64,000 bases of DNA. Source: Nitratireductor sp. XY-223 (lineage in GTDB: Bacteria > Pseudomonadota > Alphaproteobacteria > Rhizobiales > Rhizobiaceae). How positions within the stretch are numbered: position 1 is the stretch's first letter; the number at the start of each line of letters is the position of its first letter. Where the stretch lies: the NCBI RefSeq assembly GCF_004959855.1, contig NZ_SPNT01000003.1, forward strand, positions 248,001 through 312,000. Direction: 5' to 3'. A program made the position numbers and the translations under genes. Under the pieces are notes generated by a model. That model was not told where the DNA came from and did not search any database. It saw only the letters and a list, made by a program, of their open reading frames with translations. Positions 1 through 7,445 of this stretch are shown in pieces.

Positions 1-20
1 CTCGCTGCAATTATTGAATG

Positions 21-38
21 TTATCCACATTTTCCACA
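21..38 (+). promoter_or_regulatory. Two abutting DnaA-box-like 9-mers
   Basis: TTATCCACA (21-29) is a perfect match to the enterobacterial DnaA box and TTTTCCACA (30-38) fits the relaxed consensus TTWTNCACA. They are in the same orientation with no spacer and lie beside AT-rich DNA. They could bind DnaA for replication or for transcriptional control, or be chance. No replication gene (dnaA, hemE, parAB, repC) is visible in this window, so an origin is only a possibility. Confidence 0.4.
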
Positions 39-140
39 GGCGTATATAGATCATTCGATATATCTGCCTTTACTCGGCTGGAAAACGGTAACATACTGTT
101 TGGCTTGTTTATTTTACGTGTTGTTTCGGGTTGCATTTCG

Positions 141-175
141 CCGGGCCGGTGCCCGGGCGCCGAAATTCGGCCCGG
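141..175. repeat. GC-rich inverted repeat
   Basis: CCGGGCCG (141-148) is matched by its reverse complement at 168-175, with a further self-complementary GC-rich core between them. There is no T-run on either side, so a rho-independent terminator is not clear. It stands out as a GC island in AT-rich surroundings. Confidence 0.35.
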
Positions 176-632
176 AATACATAATTCGATCAGGTAAAAC
201 TGACTAATTTCTTGGATTGATGCCAAAAGATAACAATACGAATTCATTTCAGATTCGTCTAAATATTGAAATAAAAGAAATTTTTGATTGCTTTCGAGTA
301 TTTTGACAGTAGTTCTGAGCTAGTAGCAATTATCAGCTTATCAGCCCGCTCATTTCTTCTAAGAATATAAATTGCCGCAACGGGCGGGAATTCTAAGTCA
401 AGAACAGTGTCACGAACGACGACTGGCGACGTGTCGCCATTTGTCGGAGCGGGCCTGTCTGCGCTGTCCTGCACCCGGCGGTTGTGTGCAACGAAGCAAA
501 AAGGAGCAGTTCGAACGGGAAGACCGGGACGCATTACGCGACCGGCCTTCCGGATTTCAACGCAAGCAGCCGAGTACCGCTTTGTAGAAGAATGGCGGTG
601 AGGCTGTCCTTCATTCATGTGAGGACAAACTC

Positions 633-1601
633 ATGTCTGGAAAGAGAAACACAGCATACGACTGGAATGACAACCACGATTATCGCGACAAGGATTCCGG
701 CGGCCATAAGGGCGGCAGGAAAAAGGGCGATGACAAGGACGGCAAGGACTATGGCGGCGGCCACGGCGGCCACGGCGATGGCAAGGACCACGACAAGGAC
801 ATTGACATCGACATCCACGCCAAGCTGAAAGGTCAGGCGCAACTTCAGGGTCAGGGCCAGTTCCAGGCTCAGGTTCAGAAGAGCGTCAACAAGAACGACA
901 ACGACAACAGCAACTACAACAAGAATGTAAACATCAACAAGTCCGAGAGCACGGCCACGGCGACTGCCAACGTGAACATGGACGGCGTGCTTCCGGAAAA
1001 AGACAATGATGGCGTCGACATCGATCTTTCCAAGGGTGTCAAGGTCGAGAACCTCCTCGTAAGCCAGAAGGGCGACATCGACTACAACCCGGGCAACGAT
1101 GTGTCGTTTGAAGACATCCTCAACAAGTCCCTGGACGGCAAAGGCAACGACACGGGAATCGTGTTCAGCCAGAGCAACTCGCTTGAGGACAACGACTACA
1201 TCAAAGATCCCGATGTCACCAACATGGGCAGCGGTGGCTTCAAGATTACCGGCAATGCCAAGGGCGGCAAGGCGTCCTCGGACGACGGTATCGACGCCGG
1301 CGGTAATGGCGGCGATGGCGGTGGCCACCCGTACTACTACTACAGAAAGCCGTACCACAAGAACGAAGAAGGCGCCGGTGGTGACGGTGGCGCAGGTGGT
1401 ACGTGGGGATCCAACAACAAGGATGACGGTTTCGTCGAAGGGATCTCAAGTGCAACGGCAGACGGCATCATCAATGCCGAGGCATTCAACCAGACCCTCG
1501 TCCAGGGTGCCAATGTTCTTGGCAACACGGTCGACATGACGGTGGTTGGCGGTGATTACACCCAGACCATGACCGGCGAAGACGCCGACGGTACGGCCTA
1601 A
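633..1601 (+). CDS. Gly/Asp/Asn-rich acidic protein, candidate type I secretion cargo
   Basis: A 322-residue protein that I do not recognise as a named family. The N-terminus is highly hydrophilic (Asp, Gly, Lys, His), followed by a Gln/Gly stretch near residues 65-85 and an Asn-rich segment. Two Gly-rich patches flank a tyrosine cluster near residues 231-234. It has no Sec signal peptide and almost no hydrophobic segments, which suits leaderless type I export. The C-terminal part carries a motif around Gln287 (N-x-x-x-F-N-Q-T-L-V) resembling the repeats of the next gene. One GGNGGD string resembles an RTX unit, but there is no tandem RTX array. A GAGG ribosome binding site lies 8-9 bases before the ATG. 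It is upstream of the ABC transporter genes at 3707-7207, which suggests it is exported; that is inference. Confidence 0.75.
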   Translation: MSGKRNTAYDWNDNHDYRDKDSGGHKGGRKKGDDKDGKDYGGGHGGHGDGKDHDKDIDIDIHAKLKGQAQLQGQGQFQAQVQKSVNKNDNDNSNYNKNVNINKSESTATATANVNMDGVLPEKDNDGVDIDLSKGVKVENLLVSQKGDIDYNPGNDVSFEDILNKSLDGKGNDTGIVFSQSNSLEDNDYIKDPDVTNMGSGGFKITGNAKGGKASSDDGIDAGGNGGDGGGHPYYYYRKPYHKNEEGAGGDGGAGGTWGSNNKDDGFVEGISSATADGIINAEAFNQTLVQGANVLGNTVDMTVVGGDYTQTMTGEDADGTA

Positions 1602-1617
1602 TTACTCCCAGGACCAA

Positions 1618-1644
1618 GGAGCCGGGCGGGTTTCGCCCGGCTCC
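1618..1644 (+). terminator. Strong intercistronic hairpin
   Basis: A perfect 11-bp stem (GGAGCCGGGCG / CGCCCGGCTCC) with a five-base loop, starting 16 bases after the stop of the first cargo gene. It lacks a T-run, so it may be a weak terminator, an mRNA-stabilising 3' structure or an attenuator that sets the ratio of the first gene to the downstream secretion genes. Confidence 0.5.
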
Positions 1645-1739
1645 TCACTTCCCAAAAGCAGGCGCGCGACAGGCAGTTCGAACGATCTTGAAACATCAAA
1701 CGCGGCAATTCGGTTCAGTCGGGAGGCGCGTGCGGACCA

Positions 1740-3692
1740 ATGGATCAAGTCACAGAGATCATCGCGCACTTTATCGGTGTATTTAACATAACAGTAGAGC
1801 AGCAGCGGGCGCGTATCGATTACGACTCGTTCGTTGCGACAAAGAACAATCTGGAGCACGAGGAGGACCTTCCTTCTTCGGGGCACCGGTTCAAGGAAAA
1901 CCACGTTCACAAGGATTTTGACCCCCATGTGAGCTACAAGCCGGGGTCCCACTACCTGGAAACCGTCGATGTTCCGCGGCTGTATGACGGATTGTATCTT
2001 CCGGACCTGCCGCTGATTCCGGTCAGATTTTCACACGATCCCCATTTCTGGATTCCACCGAAATATACGTTTTCGGCGGGACACGGACGGCTGGAAATCG
2101 AACTAACGCCGCCCGGTTCCGTAGCGGTTGTGGCGAAGCAACATGCTTTTCTGGTCGACAATGATTTCATCACGATGACGGATATCCACGTCGAGACGAT
2201 GTCAACGGGCATCTTTGACGCGCAACTGGACTGGCTTGTTGAAAAGGCCGGCGAATACGATCTGGTCGGCTCCCACGCCATTCCGGGGTCGGAGGAGGCA
2301 ATCGCCGAGGTGATCGACGGGGTCATCGACAATCTGATCGCTGCCGGCGACGGCGCTTTCGTCGCGACCGGTTCCGGTGTCCAGGGAATTCATGTCAACG
2401 GTGAGGCCGTTGACGAGATGCCGGACATCACCGACTACCTGCCTCAGCCGGAAGAAGTGGAAGAGGAAGAAACCGAAGGCACGACCTTCGTCGCCGGCCC
2501 CGGTGAATTCGAAATGACGTCGCACATGGATGCCGTTACAGGCGGCAATCTGCTGGTCAACGAGGCCGCCATCGGTTCGAGCTGGCTGGTCGCGCCCGTC
2601 TATGCGGCCATGGGCGACGTCGTCTCACTGGACGTGATAAGCCAGGTCCTCGTGTGGCAGGACCTGGACCAGGTCGCCGACGGGTTTGGCTCTCCGCCCG
2701 CGGGCAAGGATCTCACCACGCTCGCCTTCAATATCGCCGCGTTCAGCACCGAAACCACCGAGAGCGAGGAATCGTCGTCCGGTTTCCCCGAGAACTGGGC
2801 CGTCACCCGCATCGACGGCAACCTGGTCATGTTGAACTGGCTGGAACAGATCACGCTTGTATCCGACAGCGATACATCGGTCCTGACATCCTCGGGCACC
2901 GAAACATTCCTGATGACGGGCGGCAACGCGGTTCTCAACACGATGTCGCTTCAGGAGTTGGGATTTTACTACGATCTGATCGTGGTCGGCGGCGATATCT
3001 ATTCCGCAAACATCATAGACCAGACGATCGTCATGCTCGACAGCGATTACCTGACGACAATCGGAGAATTCGAGACGACGTCCGAGGATACGGTGTCGAC
3101 AAGCGACAACCTGATCTGGAACCAGGCGAGCATCCACTCGATAGGCCACAAGACATACGAGGCGATGCCGGATGCCTATGCGCAGACCGCAGCCAACCTG
3201 GCGAGTGGCGACGACACGGTGACGGACGGTGTCCTTGCCGATGATCCGTTTGAGGGCGACAGCGCCCTGAGCGTCCTTTACGTCGACGGCAGCATCCTGG
3301 AACTCAACTACATCCTGCAAAAAAATGTCCTCGGCGACTCGGACCAGATTGCTGTGCTTGCCACCGATCTTGCCGAGGATGCGGATACCCATTGGGAACT
3401 GGAAACCGGCGAAAACGATGTGCTGAACATCGCGTCGATCACGGATGCCGACATCGATGGCGTCGTCTATTACGGCGGAGAGCTTTACGACGACGCCTAT
3501 CTTCATCAGGCGGAATTCGTTTCTGACGAGCCGATAACGCTTGAGGGCGATCCCGACGCCATCGCCAACGAGGCCGTCGTTTTCCTCGCCGAGGGCATGC
3601 TGGATCCGGAAGAGCGGCAGGACGAAAACGCTACCGCCGACGAGCGGGAGGATTCCGCCGATGCCGACGTCATGCAGACAATGCTTGCCTGA
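1740..3692 (+). CDS. Large acidic repeat protein, candidate type I secretion cargo
   Basis: A 650-residue acidic protein of no family I can name. Residues 1-200 look like a distinct globular domain (His-, Tyr- and Pro-rich). After an acidic linker (residues about 240-250) there are at least four copies of a degenerate unit: a V-x-G-G/V-D-G turn, then N-x-[IL]-x-Q-x-x-V and a D-x-D. The key glutamines are Gln302, Gln370, Gln428 and Gln527. The pattern suggests a beta-rich repeat fold. There is no signal peptide and no RTX nonapeptide array. The C-terminus is short and acidic. A GGGAGG sequence lies 13 bases before the ATG, longer than usual. The stop is 14 bases before the ABC transporter gene, so the two are probably co-transcribed, and this protein is a strong candidate substrate by position. 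Confidence 0.75.
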   Translation: MDQVTEIIAHFIGVFNITVEQQRARIDYDSFVATKNNLEHEEDLPSSGHRFKENHVHKDFDPHVSYKPGSHYLETVDVPRLYDGLYLPDLPLIPVRFSHDPHFWIPPKYTFSAGHGRLEIELTPPGSVAVVAKQHAFLVDNDFITMTDIHVETMSTGIFDAQLDWLVEKAGEYDLVGSHAIPGSEEAIAEVIDGVIDNLIAAGDGAFVATGSGVQGIHVNGEAVDEMPDITDYLPQPEEVEEEETEGTTFVAGPGEFEMTSHMDAVTGGNLLVNEAAIGSSWLVAPVYAAMGDVVSLDVISQVLVWQDLDQVADGFGSPPAGKDLTTLAFNIAAFSTETTESEESSSGFPENWAVTRIDGNLVMLNWLEQITLVSDSDTSVLTSSGTETFLMTGGNAVLNTMSLQELGFYYDLIVVGGDIYSANIIDQTIVMLDSDYLTTIGEFETTSEDTVSTSDNLIWNQASIHSIGHKTYEAMPDAYAQTAANLASGDDTVTDGVLADDPFEGDSALSVLYVDGSILELNYILQKNVLGDSDQIAVLATDLAEDADTHWELETGENDVLNIASITDADIDGVVYYGGELYDDAYLHQAEFVSDEPITLEGDPDAIANEAVVFLAEGMLDPEERQDENATADEREDSADADVMQTMLA

Positions 3693-3706
3693 GTAGGGGA
3701 TGAAGC

Positions 3707-5863
3707 ATGAATTATTCCGACCGCATGAACCATCAGGAAGCGGACAGCGTACAGCCGCAGGACGACGATCCCGACGTGGCGCACCGACATTCCCCGGATC
3801 CTCTTCGGAAGATCGACAACGCGGTGGATGATCTGAAGGACCAGGCCGACAAGGATTGCAGCGAAAAAGTCGAGGCGGCACTGGAAGCAGCCGTCTCCGA
3901 ACTCGGTGAAGAGCTAGCGGCTCAAACGACGGACGAACCGCCGAAGGAGAATGTTGAAGCCAGGAGCGAGGCGCCGGACTCCAAGTTCAAGCAGCAGCCG
4001 CGCCTCCCCGGCGGAAAGACGATCGAGGGCGACACGGGTCCGGTCAGGCCGCTGGACAAGGACACCCAGACCGGTGGAAACGGATACGGCAACGCAGGTG
4101 GATCGGGCGGCGGCGGTGGCGGCGGCGGCCACTTTCACAAACGTCTGGGTCCCGTTGATTTTTCAAAGAGCCTCAAGGCCGGGCTCAATGCCGTTCGCAG
4201 GAATCTTGCGATTGTCCTGGTTTTCAGCACAGCCGCGAATGCGCTTGTTCTGGCGATCCCGATCTATCTGTTTCAGATTTCCGACCGGGTGCTGACGAGC
4301 CGTTCTGTGGACACGCTCATCATGCTGACGGCCGTCATCGTCGGCGCCGTGCTGTTGCAGGTCTTCTTTGACGCAATCCGCCGGTTCATTCTCATGCGGA
4401 CGGCGGTGGAAGTCGCGGCGCAACTGGGTTCGCCGATTTTGAGCGCGGCTGCCCGCGCTTCCCTGAACGGCAACGGCCGTGAATATCAGATCCTCGGTGA
4501 CCTGCAGCAATTGCGTACGTTTCTCGTTTCCGGGACGCTGCTGTCATTCCTCGATACGCCGTTTGCGCCCCTGTTCGTTCTGGCGATTTTCCTGATCCAT
4601 CCCAACCTCGGCATGATCGTCATCGCGACGGCGCTGGCTCTTCTAGTCGTCGCCCTCATCAATCAGCGCATTACGTCGACACCGTTCGGCGAGGCGAACA
4701 CGCATCTGAGCAAGGCCAATCTCCACCTGGATTCGATGGCGCGCAACTCGCAGATCATAAATGCGCTGGCCATGATCCCGGAGGCGGTAAGCATCTGGGG
4801 CAAGGACACCGCGGCATCGCTGCGCGCGCAGGTGCGGGCGCAGGATCGCAACATCGTCGCCGCGACCGTGTCCAGGGGTATCCGACTGCTGACCCAGGTT
4901 GGAATGCTCGGTTGGGGTGCCTTCCTGGCGATAAACGGCGAAATCACCGGCGGCATGGTCATAGCCGCATCCATCATCGCCGGACGGGCGCTTGCACCGA
5001 TCGAAGGCGCGATCGAAGGCTGGAACCAGTACCTCCTTTCGCGTGCGTCCTTCGGGCGAATAGCGGGACTGCTGAAAAGCTCGCCGCTCAATTTCGAGCG
5101 GTTGAAACTGCCGCAGCCGCAGGGGCGGCTGGACGTCGAGCGGCTGCTCTATGTGCCGCAGGGCACAAAGCGTGTTGTGTTGAACGCGATTCAGTTTTCC
5201 CTGTCTCCCGGAGATTCACTTGCTGTCATCGGCGATTCAGGCGCCGGCAAGACAACGCTTGGCAAGATGCTGGTCGGTTCCATCTTGCCGACTTCGGGCT
5301 GCGTGCGTCTTGACCTTATGGACTTGCGCAACTGGGATCAGAGGCAGTTCGGCGAAAACATCGGCTATCTGCCCCAGGACGTTCAGCTGTTCCCCGGCAC
5401 GATCAAGGACAATATCGGCCGCATGCGCCACGACGCGACCGACCGGCAGATTTTCGACGCAGCGTCGCTGGCCGATGTTCACGAGATGATTTCTTCGCTG
5501 CCGCAGGGGTACGAGACAACGGTCGCGGCGGACGGTTCGCCCTTGTCGGGCGGTCAGAAGCAGCGCATAGCGCTGGCCCGCGCGTTTTTCGGCAATCCCA
5601 GAATTGTCGTGCTGGACGAGCCCAACTCCAATCTTGACGCGCTTGGGGACAAGGCGCTCGCCAATTCGCTCGAATACGCCAGGAACCAGGGCATTACCGT
5701 GGTGGTGATCACACAGAAGCCGGCGCTCCTTCAGTTCGTCGACAAGATCCTGTTGCTCACGAACGGAACGGTCTCCCTGTTCGGCGAAAGGAACATGGTC
5801 TTGCATGAACTCTCCAGACGCCAGAACGAGGGTCGGCTGGGTCATGCCGGAAATGAGGAGTGA
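3707..5863 (+). CDS. Type I secretion permease/ATPase with Gly-rich N-terminal extension
   Basis: A 718-residue ABC half-transporter of the PrtD/HlyB type, driving export through a type I system. Residues 1-145 form a soluble acidic extension ending in a run of glycines (around residues 130-142). The transmembrane domain follows (roughly residues 155-430). The nucleotide-binding domain shows Walker A GDSGAGKT (509-516), Q-loop YLPQDVQLFPG, signature LSGGQ (613-617), Walker B VVLDEP (Asp637, Glu638) and D-loop SNLD. The H-loop histidine is replaced by glutamine: V-V-I-T-Q-K-P with Gln670. There is no N-terminal C39 peptidase-like domain. It is followed after 6 bases by the adaptor gene. The outer-membrane TolC partner must be encoded elsewhere. 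Confidence 0.93.
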   Translation: MNYSDRMNHQEADSVQPQDDDPDVAHRHSPDPLRKIDNAVDDLKDQADKDCSEKVEAALEAAVSELGEELAAQTTDEPPKENVEARSEAPDSKFKQQPRLPGGKTIEGDTGPVRPLDKDTQTGGNGYGNAGGSGGGGGGGGHFHKRLGPVDFSKSLKAGLNAVRRNLAIVLVFSTAANALVLAIPIYLFQISDRVLTSRSVDTLIMLTAVIVGAVLLQVFFDAIRRFILMRTAVEVAAQLGSPILSAAARASLNGNGREYQILGDLQQLRTFLVSGTLLSFLDTPFAPLFVLAIFLIHPNLGMIVIATALALLVVALINQRITSTPFGEANTHLSKANLHLDSMARNSQIINALAMIPEAVSIWGKDTAASLRAQVRAQDRNIVAATVSRGIRLLTQVGMLGWGAFLAINGEITGGMVIAASIIAGRALAPIEGAIEGWNQYLLSRASFGRIAGLLKSSPLNFERLKLPQPQGRLDVERLLYVPQGTKRVVLNAIQFSLSPGDSLAVIGDSGAGKTTLGKMLVGSILPTSGCVRLDLMDLRNWDQRQFGENIGYLPQDVQLFPGTIKDNIGRMRHDATDRQIFDAASLADVHEMISSLPQGYETTVAADGSPLSGGQKQRIALARAFFGNPRIVVLDEPNSNLDALGDKALANSLEYARNQGITVVVITQKPALLQFVDKILLLTNGTVSLFGERNMVLHELSRRQNEGRLGHAGNEE

Positions 5864-5869
5864 TCCTTC

Positions 5870-7207
5870 ATGACTTCGAAATCGGACACCTACCACATCG
5901 AATGGTATTCCGAAGTGCCGCGCTCGATCAGCAAGCAAACCGTTATCGGGCTGATTGTCCTCGTCGCGGCGTTCGGAGGTTTCGGGTTGTGGGCGTTTAC
6001 GGCACCGCTTGCGGCCGCGGTCATATCGCAGGGCAGCTTCGTGGCGACGGGCCAGAACAAGATCGTCCAGCATCTGGAAGGCGGCGTGATCCAGGAAATC
6101 ATGGTCCGCGAGGGCGACAATGTCGAGGAGGGCCAGACGATCGTGCGGCTGGACGAGACCGCGGCTCTGGCAAACGAGCGTCAGTTGTTTCTGCGCCGGG
6201 CGCGCCTTGAGGCGATCAATGCCCGGCTTCTCGCGCAATACAACGAACGCGACGAACTGGTCTTTCCGGAATTGCTCCACCAACAGGTGGAGAACGAGGA
6301 AATCGCCTCGATCATCGAAAGCCAGTCAATCAGCTTCCAGTCGTCGCGCAACAAGCTGGAGAGCGACCTTCGGCTCTTGAAAAGCAATATTCGTTCGCTC
6401 GAATTCCGCGCCGAAGGGTACGACCTGCAGCGTGAATCGATGATCCAGCAAGCCGAGCTCCTGGAGGGCGAGCTGGAGGGCAAACTCGTGCTCCTCGAGA
6501 AAGGATATATACGCAAGGTCGAGGTCAACGCCATTCGTCGCGCGATCGCCGACGCAAACGGTCAGATCGGCCGACTTCAGGCGGAAGTCAAGGAGACCCA
6601 GTCGCAGGTTGAGAAGTTCAGGCAGCAGATTGACCAGGTCAGGGCCGGCTACCGGGAGGCGGCGGTCGACGAACTGCAGGCAATCGAGGCAGAGCTCGAT
6701 TCGGTCAGGGAGCAGTCCCGGAACGCGGAAAACATCCTGCGGCGGACATTGATCAAGGCCCCGGTCTCCGGGACGGTCGTCAAGATGCACTACCACACGC
6801 CGGGCGGCGTCGTCGAAAGCGGCAAGAGCATTGCGGAGATCATTCCAACCGACGTGCCGCTGATTATAGAAGCCCATGTGTCGCGTACCGACATCGACAG
6901 CGTGCGGATCGGCCAGCCTGCCGTCGTGCGGCTCACGGCCCTCAACCAGAGGATCACGCCGGTGCTCAGCGGCAATGTCGACTACCTGTCGGCGGATTCT
7001 GTACCGGACAAGAGCGGTCAGGTTCCGCAGGAAGTCTACGTGGCGCGGGTCAGTCTCGACGCCAGCGAAATCCTGCGTGTGCCCGGATTTTCGCCGACAC
7101 CGGGCATGCCTGCCGAGATCATGATCCAAACAGCCGAAAGGACGTTTTTCGACTATATCAGCCAGCCGGTCATAGACAGCATGGCCCGCGCCTTTCGCGA
7201 GCAGTGA
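5870..7207 (+). CDS. HlyD-family type I secretion membrane-fusion protein
   Basis: A 445-residue periplasmic adaptor linking the ABC transporter to an outer-membrane TolC-type channel. It has a short cytoplasmic N-terminus, one membrane segment near residues 24-46, a lipoyl/barrel-sandwich half-motif (VQHLEGGVIQEI, residues about 65-76), a long coiled-coil hairpin (about residues 105-290), then the second lipoyl half (KAPVSGTVV) and a beta-barrel domain. Length and order match the HlyD/PrtE family. A GAGGAG ribosome binding site lies before the ATG, and the start is 6 bases after the transporter stop, so the two are in one operon. Confidence 0.93.
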   Translation: MTSKSDTYHIEWYSEVPRSISKQTVIGLIVLVAAFGGFGLWAFTAPLAAAVISQGSFVATGQNKIVQHLEGGVIQEIMVREGDNVEEGQTIVRLDETAALANERQLFLRRARLEAINARLLAQYNERDELVFPELLHQQVENEEIASIIESQSISFQSSRNKLESDLRLLKSNIRSLEFRAEGYDLQRESMIQQAELLEGELEGKLVLLEKGYIRKVEVNAIRRAIADANGQIGRLQAEVKETQSQVEKFRQQIDQVRAGYREAAVDELQAIEAELDSVREQSRNAENILRRTLIKAPVSGTVVKMHYHTPGGVVESGKSIAEIIPTDVPLIIEAHVSRTDIDSVRIGQPAVVRLTALNQRITPVLSGNVDYLSADSVPDKSGQVPQEVYVARVSLDASEILRVPGFSPTPGMPAEIMIQTAERTFFDYISQPVIDSMARAFREQ

Positions 7208-7252
7208 GCAACGTCGTTTTTTACTTGGTCGGACGGTCCGATTTACTGGCGT

Positions 7253-7296
7253 AAAAATGGATCAGGCGAACCGCGATGACGGTTCGCCTGATCCAT
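7253..7296 (-). terminator. Terminator hairpin between convergent genes
   Basis: A perfect 16-bp stem (7257-7272 with 7281-7296) with an eight-base loop. Read on the minus strand it is followed by five T residues (complement of 7253-7257), as in a rho-independent terminator for the ABC-F gene that ends at 7446. It could also stop plus-strand transcripts from the secretion operon ending at 7207. Confidence 0.8.
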
Positions 7297-7445
7297 ATTG
7301 TATTCAGCGGTCTGGGACTTCCACTGATTAGAGTGTCAGAAATGCTTCTTCTCTACGGTACCCGCGTGGCCAGTATGCAACCCAAATCTGTAATAATCAA
7401 ATCAACTTATCGTCAGTAGACTGAAATATAACGCTTATTCGGCAT

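Larger units (their letters stand above)
1..632. other. AT-rich non-coding region upstream of the secretion locus
   Basis: No convincing gene is seen in this stretch. Its first part is markedly more AT-rich than the rest of the window. It holds two abutting DnaA boxes (21-38), a GC-rich inverted repeat (141-175) and a TTGACA hexamer at 303-308 that lacks a good -10 partner at normal spacing. The short open frames here lack ribosome binding sites and recognisable products. It is probably the upstream regulatory region of the gene starting at 633, possibly joined to the end of an off-window gene. Confidence 0.6.

Noticed and set aside
615-1358. 247-residue Val/Ala-rich minus-strand open frame opposite the first cargo gene
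   Set aside because: Its hydrophobic composition mirrors the Asp/Asn/His codons of the plus-strand gene; it has no family match or supported start.
1290-1420. GGNGGD and similar Gly-rich strings as RTX calcium-binding repeats
   Set aside because: Only isolated near-matches occur, without the tandem nonapeptide GGxGxDx-hydrophobic-x pattern.
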